Below are positions 43,733-54,250 of a DNA stretch of 64,000 bases, one piece after another. The stretch spans positions 102,986 through 166,985 of the forward strand of contig WHVD01000172.1 of NCBI GenBank assembly GCA_015178975.1, given 5' to 3'. Each line of letters opens with the position of its first letter. Position 1 is the first letter of the stretch. The stretch comes from Hysterangium stoloniferum (lineage: Eukaryota; Basidiomycota; Agaricomycetes; Hysterangiales; Hysterangiaceae). The notes under the pieces are model-generated. The model was not told the origin of the DNA, searched no databases, and was given only the letters and a program-made list of their open reading frames with translations. Position numbers and translations under genes: made by a program.

Positions 43733-44080
43733 TTCAGGACAACTTGATAAGCACTTCCGGTACTAATTTTTTTCCAATGCAACCATGATGATTATACAGA
43801 TTTATCTCAAATAAATTTGCAGAGTCAGTTAACAGGAAGGCTTGGGACCCATAACCTAAAGACAATGTTAATACTACACATACATAGTTAGCTTTGCCTT
43901 AAAACGAAATACAATATCGATGTATTTTCAGCAGTTTAAAAGACACTTAGATATTTGTACAACTAGACCACAAGTATATAATAATGCAATTGAGGAGAAG
44001 ACTCAATTCAGATGGATAAAATTCCAAATTTCATCACTTTTGAGATATAGTTGTGCACCGGCCCGGATGTATGTGGCACT
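43733..44080 (-). mobile_element. 5' fragment of a Copia D relative
   Basis: On the minus strand: an LTR end (CTTTA, plus position 43857), primer site GGTTATGGGTCCCAAGCC, a short leader, then a Gag start with 'ISTGSAYQV' that matches Copia D Gag ('ISTGSAYQVFSKL'). The fragment stops at repeat R1. The LTR is only loosely similar to that of Copia D. Confidence 0.65.
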
Positions 44081-45828
44081 CGGTTCTTCAACACCCATTC
44101 CCTAACAGCTTCAATGTGCTGTACTTTAGCTACAAATACTAACCTGTGTTCGGAACACTATACTTTGGATTTTGAACTCTGCTTGTATCCCAAATCTTGT
44201 CACACTCAATTGCAAGCTGTGAATCTGCATCTCACACCCACACTAACAAACACAAAAGTGCTGACTCCAAGGTCATGCTGCCACTATTTATGATGCACAA
44301 GTTGATGTGGATGATGGCATGAAAAAAAGGATGTAATCAATGAGGATGAAGCTGGAGATGAGTGGAGGGAGGTGGCGATCAGAGATGAAAGACAGAAGTG
44401 TGCAGAAGAAAATATAAAACTGAATATCATAAGTAACCAAATACTGGAGAATAACGAGACTCGACTGCACATGATGGCAAAAAGGAAAATATGAACGGAC
44501 AAAATAAGGGTGAGGAGGATTCGCGCAACCAAGGTTTTTCAAGTAATCACAAAGACCCGGAAGGCAAGGCCTCATCAACATAGTCGATTGTTTGTGTCAC
44601 AGATGATGATTCGGCCGCAGTGCTCGCTGCACCTGATCCAACAACTTTGCTCACAGTGGAAAGCTTTGTCGCTGCATCAACTTCACCATTAAACCTCTTC
44701 ACTTCACTGTTGCCATCACCGCCATGGCCTCTTGCTCCTCATGCTGCTCTGGCCCATTTCCAACCACACCATCCCTACTCTTACGCTTACCCTCGGTGCT
44801 GTTGGTGTTCGTTCCTCTCATATACGCCCTGCCAGGATATCCTGCCCCCAGGCAGGCTTGGGGCATGATAGTCCGGGGCACAGGCAGGGATGTAATGGTG
44901 GGAGCGGGGATTTCGGGGACTTTGGTCATAGTGGAGGTGGAAATCGCAGCAGCGGTTGAAGCTGGGGTTGAGTTGATGGGGTGAAACGGGTGCAATCCCC
45001 AGGTGCAGGCTGTGACACTGTGCAGAACTGACTCATTCCTTAATCCTATGCTTGTCCGTTAGTGTTTAGTGTGACCAGTTAGACAGCTGGGAGCAGGGAA
45101 ACCTGTCCCGGTCCCTGTTCCTCCTGTTTTCCCTGTTGCCACTGCTTCAGGAACAACTGCTTCTGAAATGAGAACAGTGCAGGGGGATGTGACACAGATT
45201 GGGGTAGAGAGTATTGCAGGTGGATGATATCGTATTGTGGATGATGTTGATGCCACAGGTTTGGGTGTGGGTTTCGATGATGCTGATAGAGGTGGATTTG
45301 TAGCGATTGCTGTAGAATGCACAAAGATGATAATATGAGATGATGACTAGGTTCAGAAGCCCAGAGATACCACACCCTCAGCTGTTGGCTTCCTCTCTGT
45401 TTCACTACTCTAGCGTTACACAATATTCCCCCGCTTGAGTTCACACTTCTGTTCGCCGACCTTTGTTGACCTGTAATGGAACACCGAGATCAGAGACAAA
45501 GCGTAGATGACGAGTGATGCGGAAAAATCGCTCGCACAAGAGAGACTTCAAATAAACCTGATGAATTGCAAATGTCTTTTCATGGGCATCGAGGGAATAG
45601 TTTGGAGTTCTAGACATCAGTGACGAGATGTACCTTGATAATCCATCTTCGAAGTTGTTGCAACGTGAAGAAGAGAGGTGCTGGTGCGGGTGGTACGGCC
45701 GTAAGACCGAGCTTGAAAATGGCATGGATGGAGTAGATCAAAAAGAAAAATTAAATGCTAGACAAAAAATTCGTGTAGTTGCAGGACGATTGGGTATTGG
45801 GTGACCAAATTTAATTACGGTATGGGGA
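44081..45828. other. No gene supported; low-complexity frames
   Basis: Overlapping frames on both strands (44699-44995, 45059-45322 and shadows) are Ser/Thr/Pro- or Gly/Val-rich without motifs. An expressed short secreted or mucin-like protein cannot be excluded. Confidence 0.45.
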
Positions 45829-46114
45829 CATTTCAAGCAGGTCCTCTGCGCAGTGCACAGTGGGCCGTCAACAGAATAACGATAGATAGAATCGGAGGAC
45901 TCACGAAATCTGCTTTGAAACTTCACACCGTCCGAAGGCGTCCATGTACGTCCTTGCTTGTGGTACTAGGCCATTTGAAGCAAATCCTCTGCGCAATGCA
46001 CCGTGGGCGGTCAATAGAATAATATAAACAAAATGGCGGAACCCACGAAATTTGCTTTGAAGCTGGTTGAGGCTGATACCGTTCGGAGATGTTTATATGC
46101 GTCCTTGCTTGTAG
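45829..46114. repeat. Tandem duplication, 143-bp period
   Basis: Two diverged copies (45829-45971 and 45972-46114) share 'CCTCTGCGCAGTGCAC', 'CCACGAAAT-TGCTTTGAA' and 'CGTCCTTGCTTGT'. No coding function seen. Confidence 0.85.
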
Positions 46115-46944
46115 CCCTGCCTAATGTACAAAAATTTCAAAAAACGAATTAAATGTGTTGTTGTTATAAAACGTTATTTTAACCTTAGTAGCCCATTAAA
46201 TTGTTATTCCGATAAGGACTAGTAGGGCCGCTCAAATAATGCCCTCGACAAAAATAAAAATAAAAATGTAAATTATGTGTTGATACCAGTATACCAGTTG
46301 CGGCGTAAGTTTTTTCTTCACTACAAGACCAGGGAGTTATGATCATGATAGGCAAACACCGTGTTCGTGGTTCCAAACGATAGCTTATAAATATAAACCT
46401 TGCGGTATACTAACTTAGGCGCACGCCTCAATAAGAAGCGGAGACTTAGAACCGGGATATTTGAAATAGACGTTAGAATGAAACTTCGGTGGGTGTATGA
46501 AATGCCAGACCTGCGGCAATTCTCCAGCGTACATTGTTCACACTCCATCATCGCTTTAAGCTACCTATCAATAAGTTGGTATTTGATCCAGACGGCTCTC
46601 GGAGTGTTTGCCCTAATTCAAGATCCGCAATCCGACCGATCGACGGATTTGATCACTTTTATACAACTTAGAACGTTCAGAGTTCATTTTGGCCAGCTAA
46701 TGCTGTTTCGTGACCCGAATCCGGAAATAGATGAAAATTAGAAAGTGGACGAGTGACGGAGTGTCAATTGGAGAGCGAACTGTGATCAGCCACTGACATG
46801 TGTGAGAGAGTATCTACTGAGCACCAGTTTACGCAGAATACAAACCAATATAGGTGTATCCGGGAGAATTTGGTTGCAAAAGCAAGTTTATAAAACAGCT
46901 ACTACACTTGTTCATATATTATTTCGACAAAACCGTCCCACTGT
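46115..46944. other. Intergenic; one open frame 46400-46741
   Basis: A 113-codon plus-strand frame has 'SIIALSYLSISWYLIQTALGV', a possible membrane helix, but starts from a non-ATG codon and has no family match I know. It may be a gene remnant. Confidence 0.3.
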
Positions 46945-47543
46945 TTACAAAGTAATCGGGGTGCATCCAACGTTAACCTAAAAGGAAGAAGTATCAGTAT
47001 CAAAACAAGTCCCAAGTTGTACAGATAACTTACCAAACCATCCTGCTTGACATTGGTGCAGCATACAGGGTGCTGGGAACAGTCAGCCCCCTGACCAAGA
47101 CCGCTGTGAATAAAATAAATAAACAATGTCAAATGAAACTGAAGCCAGAGACCTCAAATGCAAGGCTTACATGACAGTAATAGGGGTGCATCCAAGTCCG
47201 ATGTTAACACCATTGAGGGCTTGAACGGCGATCCCAAGCAGACCAAGTTGATTTGCCACTGAGGGTGAGGTGGCGGACCCTACGGTGTTGCAGCACTGAG
47301 GGCTGCCAACTGGAGTGGGCAGGAAGAAGAGAGAAGGGGGACACGATAAATTGTATCAGGAACAAAAAGTGCTATCCATTATTTGTGATCATGCTCACCC
47401 GTGTTGCATTGGGATATGGTAGTTGCAGTGGGAGCGGTCCCTGACACAGTGATGGTGACGGTTGGTTTGGGATGATGATGGGAGGCGACCGCAAGGAGGG
47501 TGAGGGAAGAGAGGACCAAGAATACGTTGGAAGTAAAGACCAT
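46945..47543 (-). CDS. Class I hydrophobin
   Basis: Small secreted protein that self-assembles at air/water surfaces and coats hyphae and spores. Exons 47543-47399, 47309-47171, 47103-47034 and 46977-46945; introns of 89, 67 and 56 bp have GT...AG ends and all phases join. The product is 128 residues. Residues 1-20 form a signal peptide ('VFLVLSSLTLLAVA'), followed by His/Pro and Thr-rich sequence. The eight cysteines are at 46, 54-55, 89, 103, 109-110 and 123, giving C-x7-CC-x33-C-x13-C-x5-CC-x12-C, within class I spacing. A TATA box lies about 70 bp upstream. A pseudogene (50925-51287) and a fragment (52110-52180) lie downstream on the plus-strand side. Confidence 0.95.
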
Positions 47544-47610
47544 GTTGTGATATGATTCAGTGGAAGATAGAGCTCTTGGGGAGTGGAGTATGACAGTGGA
47601 GTTGGGAGGC

Positions 47611-47618
47611 CTTTTATA
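47611..47618 (-). promoter_or_regulatory. TATA box of the hydrophobin gene
   Basis: TATAAAAG on the minus strand, 68 bp before the ATG. The adjoining GAGCTC and TTCGAAAG segments recur upstream of the hydrophobin pseudogene (51287-51440). Confidence 0.75.
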
Positions 47619-47649
47619 CCCTGCGTTCGAAAGTTGACACGATCATCAC

Positions 47650-49383
47650 GGTGGTCCGACGCGGATGCTCAAGAATAAGAATAATGACTGATGTTGCGTG
47701 TCTGTATACAAAAAAATCGGGATTTAATATATGAATATATGGTGTGAACATTTTCAGGGGCTGTCAACTAAAAGAATGTCCTGTTAACCCTGTAGGCTAG
47801 AATTCGTAGTGATGATCGAATACACTCGGTCGTCGGGGCACAGTCATGTGTCTTCTTTGAATCTTTACACGACGCGATGAGAGGAGTCGGAAATCCGCCT
47901 GGAATAATGATTCATGAAATATTAGGTTGATTCATGGCGTTCATTTGACCATCGTCGTCTTCTGTCACTTGCCCTTTGTTGCTTCACTGTGTGAGTGGCA
48001 GCCTCGTTTCGTCTGTGATGAGTTGTCATTTTCCTAACATATGTTGTGTGTTTTCAATAATGCTTACCACGAGAAGTTATGACTTTCCAAATCCCAGCAA
48101 TCCAGCATCAACGCTATGATCAGAAAGAAGAACACAACAACACCACGGCTGCTCGGAGCTCCTTTTTTTCCATCTTTTTCTCCACGTTGTGATGGTTTCA
48201 TATAACTTAACCAACCCCAGCAGGAAACAAGATGGTCATGACACTTCCACCGTTCATTAATACGTTCAACGCCTTAATGAGCGGTGGAAGTGTAAGTTGT
48301 TCGAAGTTCAAGCCTGCTGCACGCATCCACCACTCTATTCAACCAAGCTGTCAGCTAGTCGCAAATGCCAATATGAGAAGAACTCGAAGTGTGGATGGAT
48401 ACAGGGCCTATTTCAACAACGCGCGTCTCCATGCTCATTTAAGTACCAGGAAGATGTTGGTTGCCTGTTTTGCTGCCGTCTGGCCGGTCGTGCTTCTCCA
48501 TCCTCACATTGATTAATTTCCAGTGGGTTGGGCAGTTTGATGAAATCCCAAATGAACTTCCTCGAAGAATCTTTTCACCATTATCATCCGGACGCCCGCG
48601 TATGTCATTATTACTATTACTCTTGCTTGGCGCATATACATTCACAAGTAGTTACATAATTATTTCATCAAGAACAGTCAAACCTTCTCGAAGTCGCTGG
48701 GAAAGAGCGGCGAAAACACTCCTTCGGGTCTCTATCCCAGTCGTTGGGGCCTATCCTCTTTGAACCATATCAGGGTCTTTGATTATAGGAGAACCCCATT
48801 TGCGTTCATTGAACATGGTTAATTTGGTGAAAATTTACAACACGCAGAGGACAGCCTTCTTTGACACGCTGAGTTAAAGCAATGGGGACTCCCTGGCCCT
48901 GGTTGACATTTTCTCCGATTAGGCATCTAGTTACCATAATGACCGAGTATCTCGCGATGAAACCGGATAACTGAGACAATTCTTTGAGATTAAGGGGTAT
49001 CGGGACAATGTATTGTGAAGTATCTCGCTCCTGGGAGATTATGAAACCAGTAGTCTATGTATATTTTTGACGTGTGTCGCAGATGCGATAAAACCGGCAT
49101 ATGCACAATCATTAATTTCCTTTGATATACTTGATTCTAATACAGACACAACATACCTGCTAACGTCTAACGTAGTCATATTACTTAATTTTCTTTAATT
49201 TAGCAGTTCTAGTCCCCGAGGGGGTACGCTCCTACTGTAGTATATTTTCTTTTTAGGTTAACCCGGCAAGAAGAGAAACCTTCCATTGAGGAAATTAAAA
49301 TTCATAATTATAATTATTTCGAGGTGTCCTGGAAGCGAGAAAACCATTCACTCTTCTGTCTATGAATTTTTTGTCTTGCACCA
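47650..49383. other. Intergenic, no gene supported
   Basis: Frames at 48232-48516 and 48461-48763 overlap and show no family motif. AT-rich from about 48,800. Confidence 0.45.
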
Positions 49384-49991
49384 TGAGAGATATTCAATTA
49401 AGGCGCCAGAAGTGCCAGTGTGTTTATGGAGCACCGAAACTATAGTATTATGAACGGGGAATGTATCTTGCACCGTGTGACCACCTCGCTTCTTGTTCAC
49501 ACCGCGTTTCTCAACTCATCTTCAACATCTTTCAGGTGAGTTAATATAGTAGTAGGTTGATTGTTCGAGACTGTAGCATACTGACCGTGACAGACTACTC
49601 GTTGATATTACTTGTTCACGAATCTTATAAACAACACAATCATACCAGGTCAAGAGTTGTGTTCGTAAACAAAGTTGCCGACAACATGCCTGCCTGTAAA
49701 TCGTTGATCCGTCCAGAGGGCAAAGGCCAGAAAGACTCCGCTCGAGCATTGTCAATCTCAAAAAATTTATCAGACTACCGAAAAAGCACTGCCATGTTTT
49801 TAAAGGGACTTTCAAACGCGTCTCGGGTTATATCACCATGTGCCTTTTGTGATGGCCTCGGGCTGTGGGCTGCATTTGTTAAAAGGCCATATGCATGGTT
49901 CCGAATCTCTTGTCGTACCAAGAGTTCGTTTTCCATGGCTCAGCCTCAATGTGACCTTCCACCGAACTCCATTTGCACAACATATTATTAA
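49384..49991 (+). other. Duplicated block, copy 1 (unidentified conserved stretch)
   Basis: The part 49557-49991 is open on the plus strand and resembles 52250-52680; the best shared segment reads 'KSSFSMAQPQCDLPPNS' here and 'KSSFSMVQPQHDLPPNS' there. It has no start in common and could equally be conserved non-coding sequence. The first 55 bp resemble 55103-55165 with CpG lost there. A receptor tail fragment follows 50 bp downstream. Confidence 0.5.
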
Positions 49992-50044
49992 AAACTAGCT
50001 CAGTCGCATGAAGGGCATAAACGACTGAGGAAATAGAAAAGAAA

Positions 50045-50155
50045 AAGAAGAGAATTCAGTGATGAGAGTGCGACCTGGAGTCTCTACATCTCATCCTTAT
50101 GTGGATTTGACACCGTAGGTAACTGTCATGAGTTATGTATTTAGCCCAGCATACG
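50045..50155 (+). pseudogene. Fragment of receptor gene 3' end
   Basis: About 110 bp match the last exon and trailer of the receptor gene at 54140-54250 ('AGAGAATTCAGTGA', 'CTCATCCTTATGTG'). The rest of the receptor is absent here. Confidence 0.7.
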
Positions 50156-50924
50156 AACTTTGCGACGCCTTTGATTTTTAATGTATTCTTTATACATTTA
50201 TGCGGCGTAGTAACATTGCCTTATTAACTTAAGAGCGGCTGTTAGTGGTTGGCCTTGATAATATGCATGTGACATTATGATACTGCTAGTGTGGTTGTCA
50301 GGTGCGTAGAGTAGTTGGAGAGAATACGGCGTCCCCTCAAACCTTAACTTTGGGTACCCCGAGCTAATTTGTGTGCATCACTGCTTATTCTTCCTTTCAT
50401 GGAGCTATCCTACAATGCAACTAGGACGGCCCAAGACATCGCGCGTAGGTAGATTTGCAAACGGCTTTCAGATTGTCGGATTAGTGCACTATAATAGGGG
50501 CACATATTTATTTCCCAGGTGGTTCGTTCGTCCTTTTTTGAGAATCGCAACACTAGCAATTTAATAAAAATCTCCTTTAAACACCCGCGTGCTGGAATTG
50601 CAACCTTTCAACGTTATCCTTGTTTTTAGTTCACAAGTTCCTACGTCATTTACCATCCCGCATCGCTCTTTGCAAAGATTGATAGCTGATTGGCAGCGTC
50701 GGAAGACTAGAAAAGGACCACTGCAACGACCAACAAGACAATTAGACCATAGTGGCAAATGGCTAGTAATAGTTCGGAGCCTTAGTGTTCACATTCATAA
50801 CGATGATTCGTCGCAGCTAATTTTTTGTCCAAATCCGCCCATTGTTAGACCTATTTAGTTGCGCATGCGAAGAGGAGGCTAGTACTGCGAGATTCTATAT
50901 CATTTTAACAAAATACTCCACTGT

Positions 50925-51287
50925 TTATAAAATATTGACCTTAAGGGAAGAAATATTATTTTAAAAAACGTCGTAGAGATAAATTACCAAACAATCGAAG
51001 GCAACATTACTGCAGCATGCGCACAGAGGAAGAATTAGCCGCCTCCCCGGTCTTGCAGCACTTGGTACACGTGGAGTTACCAGGGAGCGAAGTGGGGAAT
51101 GATTGCTTACCCGTATGCATTGGGAAATAGCAGTTGCTGTGGACGGGGCCCTCTATCATGGTGACGGTGACGGTGGAGGGATAGTTTTTTGGTTTGGGGA
51201 AGGTCCGTTGTGTTCAGGAGAAGCGATCGCAGAGAGCGTCAGCTAAGAGAGTCTGAGGGTTAATAAATCGTTGGTAGGAAAGACCAT
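50925..51287 (-). pseudogene. Hydrophobin pseudogene
   Basis: A start ATG at 51287 and the segment before the first Cys ('TVTVTM') resemble the hydrophobin at 46945-47543, as do the first intron donor (GTAAGC near 51112), the last intron (about 50940-50990) and the promoter. An in-frame TAG occurs about 45 bases after the start, and the central exon with the fourth Cys is missing. Not functional. Confidence 0.75.
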
Positions 51288-51439
51288 ATTAAACTCGGAT
51301 AAGTTGGTGGGGGATAGAGCTCTTGGGGAGTTGGGGAGTTGAGGAGTTGGGTAGGGAGGTGAAGCCAAAGGCCGTACTTTATACCTAGTTTCGAAAGTTG
51401 GAGAGATTCTTGTGGTGATCGCGTATGTTCGAGAATAAC

Positions 51440-52109
51440 GACGTATTAAAAAATAGTATGAGTTGACCTATTGTAATACACAATCAACAAGGTGGTAATA
51501 GTCTTGTAATATAAGTATTTATGTCTCAATCAATGTGTTAGTTAGTGAATCACCTTCTGACATAGTAGGTAGGATGCTAGTTTAGGTGTACACTGGTTCT
51601 GGCATGCATTAACCTCCAAAAACATGGTCCACAATTAGCATCCTCCTATGAAAAAGTGAAGAAATAGGTGAACCGCCCCTAAGAAAAGGGTGGTTTCATC
51701 ACCAATTCCAACACGACGGACATTCGGTGTCTCATCTCGTAAATGAAGGACATACTGTGAATGTGTAAAATATGTTTATAATATTAGAAACATTTTCGAT
51801 CATTGTACTAAATATGTAGTGTAAGAGCAGAGACATTGGATCTTTCTTTTTCTATGCACTAAAACATCACAAAACAGTGGAGTGCAAGCTTATCGGCAAA
51901 CGGCAAAGTGAACGCTAGATAATGAATTTATCTCAGTGTTCGCAAACGATAACGGAGCCAAACAGCTAAAGCGAAACCTGGCAAAACTAATTACTGTGCA
52001 AGCATGAGACTCGGGGCTAGTATGTGACTATTGATACAATAAGCAATGTAAGCGTGAATATCGAGATACAGAAATTGAATAGGGGAAATGTATTTCCCAG
52101 GTACAAGTG
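51440..52109. other. Intergenic, no gene seen
   Basis: AT-rich sequence without open frames or repeats I can identify. Confidence 0.5.
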
Positions 52110-52180
52110 CCGGAAGTGTCCGAAATAGTCGTTGCTGTGGACAGGGCCTCTGTCACGATGACGGTGACGGTGGAGGGATG
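52110..52180 (-). pseudogene. Hydrophobin exon 1 fragment
   Basis: About 70 bp match the pseudogene's segment around 51130-51190 (GTTGCTGTGGACAGGGCC, GACGGTGACGGTGGAGGG). The rest is absent. Confidence 0.65.
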
Positions 52181-52249
52181 ATTCTCTCAAGTGTCCCGTT
52201 AGGCGAAACAGCTAAGCATGGAGGTTACAATTTGTTTACTTATTCAACA

Positions 52250-52680
52250 GTGACAGGTACTGACGTCGACTGACTATTCGTCTTGATCATGATATTGCTC
52301 GTTCGAACAAATCGAATCCTACGGATCAATTATTATACCAGGTCAAGGGTGCATTTTGTAAGAAAAGCAAAAATACCTGTCCAATCCAGACATTAAAACC
52401 TAGAGGATGCTCCAGTTGACCATGTCACTAACAAAGTCAGTGGAGCCGAATTATATAAGCGCTGCCATATCTCACAAGGGATCTTCAAATGCGTCTAGAA
52501 TGATATGATTATATTTATATTACTCTTTTGCCGACGTTAGGCTCAGGCTGTGAACTAGATCTTTTAAAAAAGTTGTATGCATGGTTCCGCCGCGACTCTT
52601 GTATCAAGAGTTCGTTCTCCATGGTTCAGCCTCAACATGACCTTCCACCGAACTCCGTTTGTACAACATATCTCACCCGT
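52250..52680 (+). other. Duplicated block, copy 2
   Basis: Pairs with 49557-49985. Frames are more broken than in copy 1; the shared end is 'DLPPNSVCTTY'. It ends about 60 bp before the first receptor exon that I can read, so it may be the receptor's promoter/5' region. Confidence 0.5.
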
Positions 52681-52744
52681 GGGCAAACAGTAGGACTTGT
52701 GGTGCGATTCCGCTTTCAGTTCCATTCCTGGTGAACTTCTAGAT

Positions 52745-54222
52745 CTTAATGTTGACGTTCAGTTCACATCGGAGGCGGGTATATCGTCATCAATGGCGGT
52801 AGCCGCTCTCTTCTACGTAATTATTGTGAGCTCATGAATATCCCCTTTCTTGTGATCCATTTGATGACGGGGCATACAAGAAACGGGCAAATTATCATCT
52901 TCATAAAGACCCAGAAAGGCGCTGGTGGCAGATCAGCAGGTCACCTATTGAAGTTTACATGGTGAGCCCCCTCGCGTTGGTAAGCTTTATTGACTGAGTT
53001 CGAGAAAGTTATCGCTTTTTGTGGGCGACTTCGTGCAAGGGGTGGGGATAGCCTTCGACATAAGATGGATCAGCAAAGGCATAGTAGCATGTGGGGGATA
53101 CTGTACAGCACAAGGTCTAATGTCGCCAGCCCGATAGGCTTTGTGATCGTTAACTCTTCGAACCTCAGGTGTATTGAGGCAAACGAGTGAAACTATTGTG
53201 TATGTCGACGCTTGTGTGTCCTTCTTTCATAACACTTTTGACAATACTAATGCGAATCTATCTACCATGATATGAAGGCTATTGCCGTGCACACTTTTAT
53301 TAGTATATTCTTCCGAAGGGGAGAAAAAGCTATGATATTATCACTCTTTATTGTGTGCATCATATGGCTCTATGTTATTCTTTTTGTGTGTATGGCTGTA
53401 AGCAGTCACACGAAAGGAAACGATATATTTAATACTCCGACACCGTAAGTAAGCACTTTAATCTGTAACATTGAGTTGAAATAATTGCACTATAGTTATT
53501 GTAAGTTCACCGGTCGTTATTATATCACCGTAAAGTAACTCGGTTTAGGGTGTTGGATTGGATCGCAGTACACTGCCGAACGTATTGCTGGGGAATATTT
53601 CTGGATTTGGTTCACTGGATTGATATCCTTAGTCCTCTACGTACTCCTATATTTCTGCATCCGCGGAAATATTGTGGTTGAAGAGAATAAATGGTGGCGA
53701 ATCCATTTTCGCCGGGTTGGTGCGAACCAGAGACAGAAGGCTGCAAGCGCTCCCGCGAAGGATGCCTTCATTGTTCTTCTGTAAGATTCGAATACTCACA
53801 AGAATGTATGGCTAAAATAAGAGACACAGATACCCTGCAGCATATTTTGGTCTAAGGCTTGGATTATCCATTGTTAGATGGATTAACTTCGTCGGACGTA
53901 GTGATCCCAACGATATCAGCCCAAATGTCGCCTCTGGCCCCACGTTTTTTGTCCAAACTATATCTGCTTTGAGCGGTGTGGTGAACGTGGTATTATTGGC
54001 CTATACACGACCAGGTCTTCTCCTGCTTGGTGAGCACTCTTGGCGGTTAACCTTGGCAATCAGGGGACAATCCAGGAGCCGATCCAGGAGCCGGAAAACG
54101 CACAGGAGCGCATTTCTGGCTCTTCGAACAACGTAGTTACCGACGGTGAAGAGAATTCAGTGACGAGAATGCGCCCTGAGGTCTCTATATTTCATCCTTA
54201 TGTGAATGATTCAACTCCTTAA
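52745..54222 (+). CDS. Seven-helix G-protein-coupled receptor, cAMP-receptor-like (Dicty_CAR/Git3 type)
   Basis: Exons read: up to 52825, 52881-52961, 53009-53114, 53169-53197, 53278-53444, 53496-53500, 53549-53780, 53830-54029, and a tail that joins in frame at 54137-54222. Every junction from 52825 to 54029 keeps the frame. Helices: 1 'SSSMAVAALFYVII', 2 'YMLSLFVGDFVQG', the extracellular 'CGGYCTAQG', 3 'AIAVHTFISIFF', 4 'ILSLFIVCIIWLYVILF', then 'YWCWIGSQY', 5 'WFTGLISLVLYVLLYF', 6 'YPAAYFGLRLGLSIVRW', 7 'FVQTISALSGVVNVVLLAYTRP'. The order and the WCWIG and YP motifs are typical of fungal receptors of this class, which sense external signals through G proteins. The N-terminus and the last intron (54030-54136, 107 bp) are uncertain. 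No ligand can be inferred. Confidence 0.8.
53496..53500 (+). other. 5-nucleotide microexon TTATT of the receptor gene
   Basis: Flanked by intron 53445-53495 (GTAAGT...TATAG, 51 bp) and intron 53501-53548 (GTAAGT...TTTAG, 48 bp). It contributes the last base of a Pro codon, TAT (Tyr) and the first base of a Trp codon, producing the conserved YWCWIG motif. Skipping it shifts the frame. Confidence 0.7.
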
Positions 54223-54250
54223 GATAATTTCCATGAGTGACGCATATAGC

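Noticed and set aside
48232-48763. Two 94-100 codon plus-strand frames near the hydrophobin
   Set aside because: Different frames overlapping each other; composition not convincing and no duplicate in the repeated module.
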